Of a stretch of DNA of 6,020 nt, positions 1 through 5,994 are shown piece after piece. The stretch lies in the NCBI GenBank assembly GCA_012033095.1, contig JAAUPO010000169.1, positions 1 to 6,020 of the forward strand, given 5' to 3'. The notes below the pieces were generated by a model. The model saw nothing but the letters and a program-made list of their open reading frames with translations, was not told the DNA's origin and did no database searches. Every line of letters starts with the position of its first letter. Position 1 is the first letter of the stretch. Made by a program: the position numbers and the translations under genes. Origin of the DNA: Synechococcaceae cyanobacterium RL_1_2. GTDB lineage: Bacteria; Cyanobacteriota; Cyanobacteriia; Cyanobacteriales; JAAUPO01.

Positions 1-22
1 TTAGGAATAATGGAACATATAG

Positions 23-34
23 GGCCCATGGGCC
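23..34. repeat. 12-bp perfect palindrome GGCCCATGGGCC
   Basis: The sequence GGCCCATGGGCC is identical to its own reverse complement. It is much more GC-rich than the AT-rich DNA around it. It could be a protein-binding site or just a chance run of restriction-type sites. Nothing nearby gives it a function. Confidence 0.4.
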
Positions 35-50
35 TGAATTTCGATGCTTT

Positions 51-205
51 TTCTAAATCTTTCTCTAAGAGGATGTTTGAAAAGCCCCCCTTACCCACCA
101 TTCTGGGGAAAATCACCTAGATTTTAATCAATGAAGTCCCCCACATGGGGAGATTTAGGGGGCGACTCAACAACATTTGATACTTTTCAAACACGTTCTA
201 AATCT
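51..205. mobile_element. MITE-like GC-rich inverted-repeat element
   Basis: Perfect 11-bp inverted repeats, TGTTTGAAAAG (74-84) and CTTTTCAAACA (183-193), enclose about 98 bp that cannot code for a transposase. Just inside them are a C6 run (85-90) and a G5 run (158-162), so the element can fold back on itself. A smaller hairpin lies within (TCCCC 137-141, GGGGA 147-151). A 10-bp direct repeat, TTCTAAATCT, lies at 51-60 and 196-205. It might be a target duplication, but it is 13 bp from the left inverted repeat and only 2 bp from the right one, so this is uncertain. Repeats of this style, with terminal TTTGAAAAG and C/G runs, are familiar from cyanobacterial intergenic DNA. No family is assigned. 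Confidence 0.6.
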
Positions 206-210
206 ATTTG

Positions 211-303
211 GATTTTAGATTTTAGTTAATTTACATCTAAAATTTATCTATTTGATTTTTATTCAATTTTATTCAATTACTTAACCTAAAACCATATCTA
301 TCC
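211..303 (+). promoter_or_regulatory. AT-rich upstream region of the moxR-like gene with tandem repeats
   Basis: This stretch is strongly AT-rich and probably carries the promoter of the ATPase gene, but no convincing -35/-10 pair can be fixed. It contains GATTTTA twice in tandem (211-217, 218-224). ATTTTAG (219-225) can pair with CTAAAAT (237-243). A perfect tandem 10-bp repeat, TTTTATTCAA, lies at 257-266 and 267-276, ending 27 bp before the start codon. A spacing of about one helical turn fits a dimeric regulator, but no known operator was recognised. There is no Shine-Dalgarno sequence before the ATG at 304. Confidence 0.35.
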
Positions 304-1215
304 ATGAGAGCACGTCTAGATAGTCTTAAACAAAATCTGGCCCAAACGATTGTCGGCAAACATGACGCGATCGATCTGGTTTTAGTCGCCCTCCTCAGTG
401 GAGGCCATGCCCTGTTAGAAGATGTCCCAGGGGTAGGCAAAACCCTTCTAGCTAAATCCCTGGCGCGATCGATCCAAGGAAAATTTCAACGCATTCAATG
501 TACTCCGGATCTGTTGCCCACCGATATAACGGGCACTAATATTTGGAATCCAAGCACCAGGGAATTTGAATTTTTAGCCGGGCCCGCCTTTGCCAATGTG
601 CTGTTGGCCGATGAAATTAACCGAGCAACCCCCCGCACCCAATCGGCATTGTTAGAGGTGATGGAAGAAAACCAGGTGACCATTGATGGAGAGCCCAAAC
701 AGGTACCTACTCCCTTTTTTGTGATCGCCACCCAAAACCCGATCGAGTACCAAGGTACGTTTCCGTTGCCTGAAGCCCAAATGGATCGGTTTACGGTGTC
801 CTTGAGTTTAGGTTATCCCACCGAAAACGAAGAATTACAGATGTTACAACAACAGCTTAATCGCGTTGAAGTAGAAGAGTTAGGGGCCTGTATTACCCTC
901 GAAGAAGTCCAGGAATTGCGCCAACTTTGCCGAAAAACCACCGTCAAAGAAGCCGCCCAACAATATATCGTGGATTTAGTGAGGGCTTCTCGCCAGGATG
1001 GAGATATTGTGTTAGGCATTAGTCCTAGGGGAACGGTAATTATGCAACGGGCAGCCCAAGCATTAGCATTTATGAACGATCGCGATTACGTCAATTTAGA
1101 TGATGTTAAATATTTAGCACCCCATGTATTTAGCCATCGTTTAATTCCCGCTGGGGGGCTCAAATCTAAGGATGTAATCAAGAAATTACTACAGTCGGTG
1201 CCCACAGGAACTTAA
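304..1215 (+). CDS. MoxR-family AAA+ ATPase
   Basis: This 303-aa protein is an intact MoxR-type AAA+ ATPase, a cytoplasmic family thought to act as chaperones that remodel or activate partner proteins. Visible motifs in order are Walker A DVPGVGKT (residues 40-47), Walker B VLLADEIN (99-106), sensor 1 in IATQNP (141-146), the EAQMDRF segment with the likely arginine finger R162, and sensor 2 GISPRG (238-243). A helical lid domain fills the rest. Length and N-terminus match the family, supporting the ATG at 304. MoxR genes often sit beside DUF58 or von Willebrand A-domain genes. None is present here: the next gene is ftsH on the same strand, 158 bp away. The gap leaves open whether the two are co-transcribed. 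The partner and substrate cannot be read from the sequence. Confidence 0.93.
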   Translation: MRARLDSLKQNLAQTIVGKHDAIDLVLVALLSGGHALLEDVPGVGKTLLAKSLARSIQGKFQRIQCTPDLLPTDITGTNIWNPSTREFEFLAGPAFANVLLADEINRATPRTQSALLEVMEENQVTIDGEPKQVPTPFFVIATQNPIEYQGTFPLPEAQMDRFTVSLSLGYPTENEELQMLQQQLNRVEVEELGACITLEEVQELRQLCRKTTVKEAAQQYIVDLVRASRQDGDIVLGISPRGTVIMQRAAQALAFMNDRDYVNLDDVKYLAPHVFSHRLIPAGGLKSKDVIKKLLQSVPTGT

Positions 1216-1328
1216 TTAATGGACAAGGTAATTGAAAATTAAAGCTAAAATGGGTTTAGCCTTTACCCCAGATGCCACAGCAAAATAACTATTTTTTCGT
1301 TATTCTGGAAAAAGCTCACCACCAATTA

Positions 1329-1345
1329 AGGCAAATCCTTTGCCT
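1329..1345 (+). promoter_or_regulatory. Small hairpin in the ftsH leader
   Basis: AGGCAAA (1329-1335), a 3-nt loop TCC and TTTGCCT (1339-1345) form a perfect 7-bp stem that ends 28 bp before the ftsH ATG at 1374. No T run follows, so it does not look like an intrinsic terminator for the upstream gene. A weaker stem, AATAAC (1284-1289) with GTTATT (1299-1304), lies just before it. A role in mRNA stability or translation is possible but not shown. Confidence 0.35.
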
Positions 1346-1373
1346 CGGCCCAGGAACTCACCTCAAGAAACCT

Positions 1374-3284
1374 ATGACTCAGGAATCCCCCCAAAAATCA
1401 TCTTGGTTAAAGCTAGCTGGATTAGGTTTAGCGTTACAACTGCTCCTTAGCCCTATCGCCGTGTTAGCCGAAAAAGAAGAGGAGTCTCAGGCCTTGAGCT
1501 ATGGTGGTCTTTTGGAACAAATTGAGCAAAATCAAGTTTCCAAAATAGTGCTTGATCCGATTAACCGTTCGGCGGAAGTAACCCTCAAAACAGATAAACT
1601 CTATCCCTCTCCCCAAAAGGTAACTCTCTTTGAAAAAAATCAAGAGTTAGTGGATTTGGCTACGGCCCAAGAGGGCTTAGAGTTAAGCATTGAACCCTCT
1701 GCGGATAACCGGGCCCTTGCAGGGGTGGTGGTGAATTTGCTGTTTGTCATGGTACTGCTGACCGCCTTAATCTTTTTAATTAGGCGATCGGTGCAAGCTT
1801 CGGGCCAGGCCATGAATTTTGGTAATTCCCGTGCTCGTTTTCAGGTGGAAGCCAAAACAGGCATTGGTTTTGAGGATGTAGCAGGTATTGAAGAGGCGAA
1901 GGAAGAACTAGGGGAAGTCGTAACATTTTTAAAGGAACCAGATAAGTTTACGGCCCTCGGAGCTAAAATTCCCCGGGGGGTTTTGCTGGTGGGGCCCCCT
2001 GGTACTGGGAAACTTTATTAGCTAAAGCGATCGCGGGGGAAGCCCAAGTTCCTTTTTTCAGCATTTCCGGTTCAGAATTTGTGGAAATGTTTGTGGGGGT
2101 AGGGGCCTCACGGGTGAGGGATCTATTTAAAAAAAGCCAAAGATAATGCTCCCTGTTTAATCTTTATTGATGAAATTGATGCAGTAGGCCGCCAACGGGG
2201 GGTGGGCATCGGTGGCGGTAATGATGAACGGGAACAAACCCTCAATCAGCTTTTGACAGAAATGGATGGATTTGAGGGGAATGCAGGAATTATCGTCATT
2301 GCCGCAACTAACCGCCCCGATGTCCTAGATAAAGCCCTATTGCGGCCTGGTCGCTTCGATCGTCAAGTAACGGTGGATTATCCTGATATTAAAGGGCGTT
2401 TGGGCATATTAGAGGTGCATAGTCGGGATAAAAAGGTAGCCCCAGATATTTCCTTAGAAGTAATTGCCCGCCGTACCCCTGGGTTCACCGGAGCCGATCT
2501 AAGTAACATGCTCAATGAAGCAGCCATCTTGACCGCCCGTCGTCGTAAGGAAGCCATCACCATGGAAGAAATTAATGATGCGATCGATCGAGTAATTGCA
2601 GGAATGCAGGGTAATCCCCTGGTCGATAGCAAGGCAAAACGCTTAATTGCTTACCATGAAGTAGGCCATGCCATCGTGGCAACCGTCCATGATGGCCATG
2701 ATCCCGTTGAAAAAGTTACCCTTATTCCGAGGGGGCGGGCAAAAGGAATCACCTGGTTTACCCCCGATGAGGAACAAGGTTTAATTACGCGATCGCAGTT
2801 ACTAGCGAGGATTGCGGTGTTGTTAGGGGGACGGGCCGCCGAAGAAATGGTGTTTGGGGAAGCGGAGGTTACCTCTGGGGCTAGTAATGACATCGAACGG
2901 GCCACTAGTTTAGCCCGCAATATGGTTACAAAATTAGGTATGTCCACCCTGGGTTTACTGGCCCTCGAAGAAGAAAATAATGAAGTATTTCTTCGGAACG
3001 ATTGGATGGAAAATAAACCGGACTATTCCGAAGAAATTGCTTACAAAATTGATGAGCAAATTAGGGAATTTGTGATGGGGGGACTAGAAAAAGCCCAACA
3101 GACCATCGTCGCCCATCGGAGTTTAATTGATAATCTAGTAGATATTTTGATTCAACAGGAAACCATCGATGGAGAAGAGTTTCGCCAATTAGTGACAGCG
3201 GAATTAGGTCAAGATCTTTCCCCTACCTCCGCTCCCCCTAGCCCAGATTTAGATAAAGTGACGGAAGTACCTTCCTTAGCCTAA
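1374..3284 (+). CDS. ftsH: ATP-dependent zinc metalloprotease FtsH (two compensating frameshifts)
   Basis: FtsH is a membrane-anchored hexameric AAA+ protease that extracts and degrades membrane proteins; in cyanobacteria, members serve photosystem II repair in thylakoids. With both frameshifts corrected the product is 636 aa, a normal length. It has TM1 (about 12-32), a lumenal or periplasmic domain (33-113), TM2 (114-136), Walker A GPPGTGKT (207-214), Walker B IDEID (265-269), the second region of homology with RPGRFDR (324-330), the zinc site HEVGH (428-432) and third ligand D506. The raw reading frame breaks after K213, where one A is missing (2010-2012), and is restored by an extra A (2129-2135). 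I chose the ATG at 1374 because it directly precedes the membrane anchor. An in-frame ATG at 1272 would add 34 residues unlike the family. The [12 protein letters not shown] linker and C-terminus resemble the cyanobacterial FtsH1/FtsH2 type, but the paralogue is not certain. Confidence 0.95.
2010..2012 (+). other. Frameshift site 1 in ftsH (one A missing)
   Basis: The Walker A codons read GGG AAA CTT TAT TAG, giving a stop right after GPPGTGK. Adding one A to the run (AAA to AAAA) gives GGG AAA ACT TTA TTA, which encodes the expected [13 protein letters not shown]. The exact position within the A run cannot be told. Confidence 0.9.
2027..2034. repeat. HIP1 octamer GCGATCGC (one of five in the window)
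   Basis: The palindrome GCGATCGC occurs here and at 2789-2796, 4298-4305, 4512-4519 and 5101-5108, all inside coding regions. Five exact copies in 6 kb is far above chance for an 8-mer and is a recognised mark of many cyanobacterial genomes. The core GATC is a possible methylation site. Confidence 0.85.
2129..2135 (+). other. Frameshift site 2 in ftsH (one extra A)
   Basis: A run of seven A follows TTT in the DLFKKAKDN coding stretch. Read straight through it gives KKSQR and a stop. With six A it gives [17 protein letters not shown], the expected approach to Walker B. This +1 change cancels the -1 change at 2010-2012 and returns the gene to its first frame. Confidence 0.9.
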
Positions 3285-3552
3285 CTAACTTTGGGCTGTG
3301 CAAAAAAAAATCAACAGCAACGATCGCGAATTTAGTTAGACAAATAAAGCTGTTAGGCTAATTTATAAAGCCCCCCTGCCCCTAAATTTGGGGAACTTGC
3401 TTGAACGATTGTCCCCAAACATCATGGTTCCCAGGACAGAATCGAAATTTTTGCGTAAGTCCTGAAAAAATTAGGTTCATTAAAAAATTTCCGGGGCTCA
3501 ATCGGTTAGGATTTGGGGCAATGGCTATCTTTCCAGCTAAACTATTGTTCCT
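3285..3552. other. Intergenic region between ftsH and deoC
   Basis: No gene is supported here. CTAACTAA (3281-3288, overlapping the ftsH stop) can pair with TTAGTTAG (3332-3339) across a 43-base loop that includes an A9 run. A GC-rich repeat follows at about 3368-3432. No clear intrinsic terminator for ftsH or promoter for deoC was found, though both would be expected in this gap. Confidence 0.5.
3368..3432. repeat. GC-rich inverted repeats, like part of the 51-205 element
   Basis: AAAGCCCCCC followed by CCC and TTTGGGGAA (3368-3395) resembles 81-110 of the first element, where AAAGCCCCCC is followed by CCCA and TCTGGGGAA. TTTGGGGA (3387-3394) pairs perfectly with TCCCCAAA (3412-3419). GGGAAC (3391-3396) can instead pair with GTTCCC (3427-3432), and CCCC (3379-3382) with GGGG (3390-3393), so several folds exclude each other. 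It may be a decayed copy of the same repeat family. No second terminal repeat or target duplication could be found. Confidence 0.4.
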
Positions 3553-4239
3553 ATGGCTAAATTTGATATTTCCCCCTATATTGACCATTCCTTACTGAAT
3601 CCATGGGCAACCCAAGAACAGATCAAAGAATGTTGTAATCAAGCGGATCAATTGGGTTTTCCGGTGGTGACCATCTATCCGATCGCGATCAAACAAGCAG
3701 CGGAATTACTCCATGGCCGCCGTTGTAAAGTTAATGCGGTGATTGGGTTCCCCACCGGGGCGGTCACCTCCGCCACCAAATTACAATCCGCCTTAGAAGC
3801 GACGGAAGCGGGGGCCGAGGAATTGGATGTGATGATTAATTTAGGTTGGATCAAAGAAGGGCGCTCGGAGGACGTTTATCAAGAAATGGCACAAATTTGT
3901 GAAGACACGGGGGCGATCGTTAAAGCGGTACTAGAAATGAATGTTTTGACCACCACAGAAAAACGGTTAGCAGCGGAAATTTGTATGGATGCAGGGGCTA
4001 GTTTTTTGAAAACCAATACCGGTTGGTTTGGGGGGGGTGAAGGTGGAGGATGTCAGATTGCTCCATCAAATTGTCCAGGGCCGCATTGGGATTAAAGCCG
4101 CCGGGGCATCCATACCCTAGAACAAGCTTGGGAATTAGTTGAAGCAGGGGCTACTCGTTTAGGGACTTCCTATGGTTTAGCGATGATGGAGGAGCTTAAG
4201 TCGCCCATAGCCAAACCTGATGAATCCCCCACAAACTAA
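3553..4239 (+). CDS. deoC: Deoxyribose-phosphate aldolase (two compensating frameshifts)
   Basis: DeoC cleaves 2-deoxy-D-ribose 5-phosphate to glyceraldehyde 3-phosphate and acetaldehyde, in cytoplasmic deoxynucleoside breakdown. It is a class I aldolase with a TIM-barrel fold. With the frame corrected, the product is 228 aa, normal for the family. Visible are IDHSLLNP (10-17), VIGFPTGA (63-70), the catalytic aspartate in ELDVMIN (D92), the Schiff-base lysine in FLKTNTGW (K153) and the proton-relay lysine in GIKAAGG (K181). The raw frame breaks after GWFGG, where a G run is one base too long (4030-4037), and is restored where a G run is one too short (4103-4106). The in-frame stop at 3538-3540 leaves the ATG at 3553 as the start; no ribosome-binding site is seen. 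No other nucleoside-salvage gene is nearby. Its last 44 bp overlap the DUF4112 gene on the other strand. Confidence 0.94.
4030..4037 (+). other. Frameshift site 1 in deoC (one extra G)
   Basis: The run holds eight G. Read straight through, the protein leaves the family sequence after GWFGG and stops at 4093-4095. With seven G it continues as [20 protein letters not shown], matching DeoC. Where in the run the extra base lies cannot be told. Confidence 0.88.
4103..4106 (+). other. Frameshift site 2 in deoC (one G missing)
   Basis: After GIKAA the shifted frame reads GCC GGG GCA TCC and soon stops. With five G instead of four it reads GGG GGC ATC CAT ACC, giving the expected [20 protein letters not shown]. 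This restores the original deoC frame to the TAA at 4237-4239. Confidence 0.88.
4196..4239. other. Tail-to-tail overlap of deoC and the DUF4112 gene
   Basis: The corrected deoC frame ends at 4239, while the DUF4112 stop is at 4196-4198 on the other strand, so the two genes share 44 bp at their 3' ends. Their mRNAs would be complementary here, and any terminator for one must lie in the coding sequence of the other. No strong stem plus T run was found on either side. Confidence 0.75.
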
Positions 4240-4678
4240 AGGCACTAGTACCAATAATAATTAGCCCAAACACTACTAATAAGCCGATCGCGAACCAGCG
4301 ATCGCTACGGCTTTTATAGGGGGCCGGTTGCTTTAGATCCTGTTCCAACAAAACCATATTTTTTTGATTGGCTTGCCAGGCACTATCAAACAAATCCCCG
4401 ATTAAAGGCACACTACCGGCCATGGCATCAATCAACAGATTCATTCCCATTTTGGCGAGGGTGATTTTACTTGCCCCTAACTGATGGGCTGACCACAACA
4501 AATATCCCGACGCGATCGCGCTGCCATAATCCCCCACCGCCGGGATTAGTCCCAAAATGGGGTCTAACCCAATACGAAAATCCGTAAAAGGAATAGGGAT
4601 CGAATCATCCAATAAATGGGCTAAAAATCGAGCTTGCTCTAAGGATTTGGTTTGGTGCTGGGACAATTGATCCGCCAT
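4196..4678 (-). CDS. DUF4112 family membrane protein
   Basis: This 160-aa protein has the hallmarks of DUF4112, a bacterial family of unknown function: LLDDSIPIP (22-30), FRIGLDPILGLIPAVGD (34-50), a hydrophobic stretch after it, and SVPLIGDLFDSAWQANQKN (89-107). The repeated PxxGD motif (PAVGD, PLIGD) within hydrophobic segments is conserved in the family. A clear C-terminal membrane helix lies at about 129-149. It starts 13 bp after the stop of the coiled-coil gene on the same strand, so the two are probably one transcript. AGGGG (4689-4693, minus strand) overlaps that stop, 10 bases before this ATG, and may be a weak ribosome-binding site. Its 3' end overlaps deoC by 44 bp on the opposite strand. 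No enzymatic residues can be recognised, and the role is unknown. Confidence 0.87.
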   Translation of the reverse strand: MADQLSQHQTKSLEQARFLAHLLDDSIPIPFTDFRIGLDPILGLIPAVGDYGSAIASGYLLWSAHQLGASKITLAKMGMNLLIDAMAGSVPLIGDLFDSAWQANQKNMVLLEQDLKQPAPYKSRSDRWFAIGLLVVFGLIIIGTSAFSLWGIHQVWLWAT

Positions 4679-4691
4679 AGCTTTGGTGCCC

Positions 4692-5606
4692 CTAAATACT
4701 GGCTTTAATCTGATCTAACTTTTCCCGATGACGTTTGACTTCAGCCAACAAACTATTTTTTCTTTGTTGTAAGGTGCGAATATCTTGGGTAATTTTAGTT
4801 TTATGCTCTTCGGTAGCAGTGATCTTATTGGCCAATTGACTGAGGGTCGCATGGTTCTTAATAACCTGGGTACTCATCTCCAAATGTTTCTTTTGCAGAT
4901 TAGTGATGGTTAATTTAAGTTGATCTTCCCTAGATTGTAAGTCCGTAACTTTCTCTTCTAACTGTAATTTATCTTCTTCCAGTTTAGTTTTAACTTTTTG
5001 TAGGGCTAAAAATTTTTGCCGTAGATTTTGATGCTGCTTTTGCTTTAAATATAATTGGTGGCCTAACTCCTTAATTTGATGGGGAGTTTCTCCCGTTTGA
5101 GCGATCGCGCTCTTCATCGATAGCTGTAAATTAATCTCCGCCTGACGTTTTTCCAATTCGGCCACTTCTTTTAAACGTCGTTCGTAGGTTTGTTGTTCCC
5201 GCTGATTGCTTCTTTGTAAGGTCTCTAATTCCTGGTATAACTTATGGCGATGGCTGCTAATTCGTTGGATTTTCGTCAGATGATAGTTACACTCATTGTT
5301 TAAATAAATGGTGCGTTCCTCCAATTCTTCCTTTAAATTATGGGCAGATTCCAGGGATTGATAGACCTGTAACTCTAACTTTTCCAGTTCCGTAACTTTG
5401 TCATTGAGGCGATGGAGACGATGACTGTCTTTATACCATACCCGCTCCTCTAATAACCTTACCCCCACTAACGTGCTGGGCACATTAAGGACTCCAAACC
5501 ACAGGGATTCTGAAAGTTCCCCCACAACCATTAACCCAATTAATGTGCTGGAGCCAAACGCAAACATACCCATCAGGGTGTAATTCGTTAGTTTTTGCGT
5601 ATCCAT
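4692..5606 (-). CDS. Membrane-anchored long coiled-coil protein of unknown function
   Basis: I do not recognise a named family. The 304-aa product begins with hydrophobic segments at about 9-29 and 35-49, with no cleavable signal peptide apparent, so it is probably anchored in a membrane as a hairpin. The remainder (about 60-302) is highly charged and rich in K, E, Q and L in heptad-like order, the signature of a long coiled coil. Gly172 and Pro175 mark the one obvious break, splitting the rod into two similar halves. No ATPase, nuclease or other catalytic motif is seen. The ATG at 5604-5606 directly precedes the hydrophobic start; no Shine-Dalgarno site is visible. It is the first gene of an apparent two-gene operon with the DUF4112 protein. 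A scaffold or tether at the plasma or thylakoid membrane is a reasonable guess only. Codon use and HIP1 content look like the neighbours. Confidence 0.82.
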   Translation of the reverse strand: MDTQKLTNYTLMGMFAFGSSTLIGLMVVGELSESLWFGVLNVPSTLVGVRLLEERVWYKDSHRLHRLNDKVTELEKLELQVYQSLESAHNLKEELEERTIYLNNECNYHLTKIQRISSHRHKLYQELETLQRSNQREQQTYERRLKEVAELEKRQAEINLQLSMKSAIAQTGETPHQIKELGHQLYLKQKQHQNLRQKFLALQKVKTKLEEDKLQLEEKVTDLQSREDQLKLTITNLQKKHLEMSTQVIKNHATLSQLANKITATEEHKTKITQDIRTLQQRKNSLLAEVKRHREKLDQIKASI

Positions 5607-5842
5607 AATGCTTTGGAGGATGACCTTAAAATCATAAAGAATATTTTAAAGAATAACCCTGTCTTTGTATTGCTAAGAAATATTGAGAAATTGGCCAGGG
5701 TTGATGGTATTTACCAAGGAATCAAATGGAATCAATGGGTGTTCACTGGATAATTTATTATGCCAGTATTTACTCTGCTAATACCAAATCCGCCCGGTAG
5801 GATAAGGAAATTGTTGAAGCCATTAATATCAGCAACAATTGA
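5607..5842. other. Non-coding region upstream of the coiled-coil gene
   Basis: No gene is supported. This stretch should contain the leftward promoter of the coiled-coil gene, but the AT-rich DNA near 5630-5660 offers no convincing -35/-10 pair. AATTGTTG (5809-5816) and CAACAATT (5833-5840) form a perfect 8-bp inverted repeat with a 16-base loop, immediately left of the mobile element. Short open frames here look random in composition. Confidence 0.5.
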
Positions 5843-5994
5843 GATAAAGGTTATAGGGCAAACGCATATTAATTTTCACTCAACGAAAGAATAATAGTTT
5901 CAGTGATTTTTTAAAATTTTATTCTCAATAAAAGCTTGTTTAACTTTGCTTATTGCGAAAAAGGGGAGTATGCGTTTTCCCTGATAAAGGTTAT
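5843..5994. mobile_element. 128-bp MITE with 16-bp terminal inverted repeats and 12-bp target duplication
   Basis: The element runs from 5855 to 5982. Its left end AGGGCAAACGCATATT (5855-5870) and the reverse complement of its right end, AGGGAAAACGCATACT (5967-5982), agree at 14 of 16 positions. Directly outside both ends is the same 12-bp sequence GATAAAGGTTAT (5843-5854 and 5983-5994), as expected for a target-site duplication. The interior is too short to code for a transposase and is AT-rich, with a further inverted repeat AGAATAA/TTATTCT (5888-5894, 5919-5925). It is therefore a non-autonomous element mobilised by a transposase elsewhere. A 12-bp duplication is long and would fit IS4-like transposases, but the family is inferred only. 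The perfect duplication suggests a fairly recent insertion. Confidence 0.82.

Noticed and set aside
1..120. Open frame from the window edge (+) or a leftward gene start at 27-29 as a partial gene
   Set aside because: The plus-strand frame runs through the repeat element, and neither translation resembles a protein I recognise. It is too short to support.
495..1019. Leftward open frames inside the moxR-like gene
   Set aside because: They are opposite-strand shadows of a well-conserved coding region and carry no recognisable protein sequence.
1272..1373. 34-residue N-terminal extension of FtsH from an upstream in-frame ATG
   Set aside because: Its sequence is unlike FtsH N-termini and includes the hairpin at 1329-1345. 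The ATG at 1374 gives the normal anchor position and family length.
2129..2135. Programmed frameshifting at the A7 run, which resembles a slippery heptamer
   Set aside because: The shift needed here is +1, not the usual -1 for such runs. An opposite shift would also be needed at 2010-2012 in the same gene, and FtsH is not known to need either.
3379..3393. Intrinsic terminator for ftsH (CCCC, 7-base loop, GGGG)
   Set aside because: The stem is only four base pairs plus weak inner pairs, and AACTT follows rather than a T run.
3401..3598. 65-codon open frame overlapping the start of deoC
   Set aside because: It overlaps the deoC start in another frame and has a composition typical of chance translation. 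No family features are seen.
5760..5894. 44-codon open frame upstream of the coiled-coil gene
   Set aside because: It runs into the left inverted repeat of the MITE, has no ribosome-binding site, and its sequence looks random.
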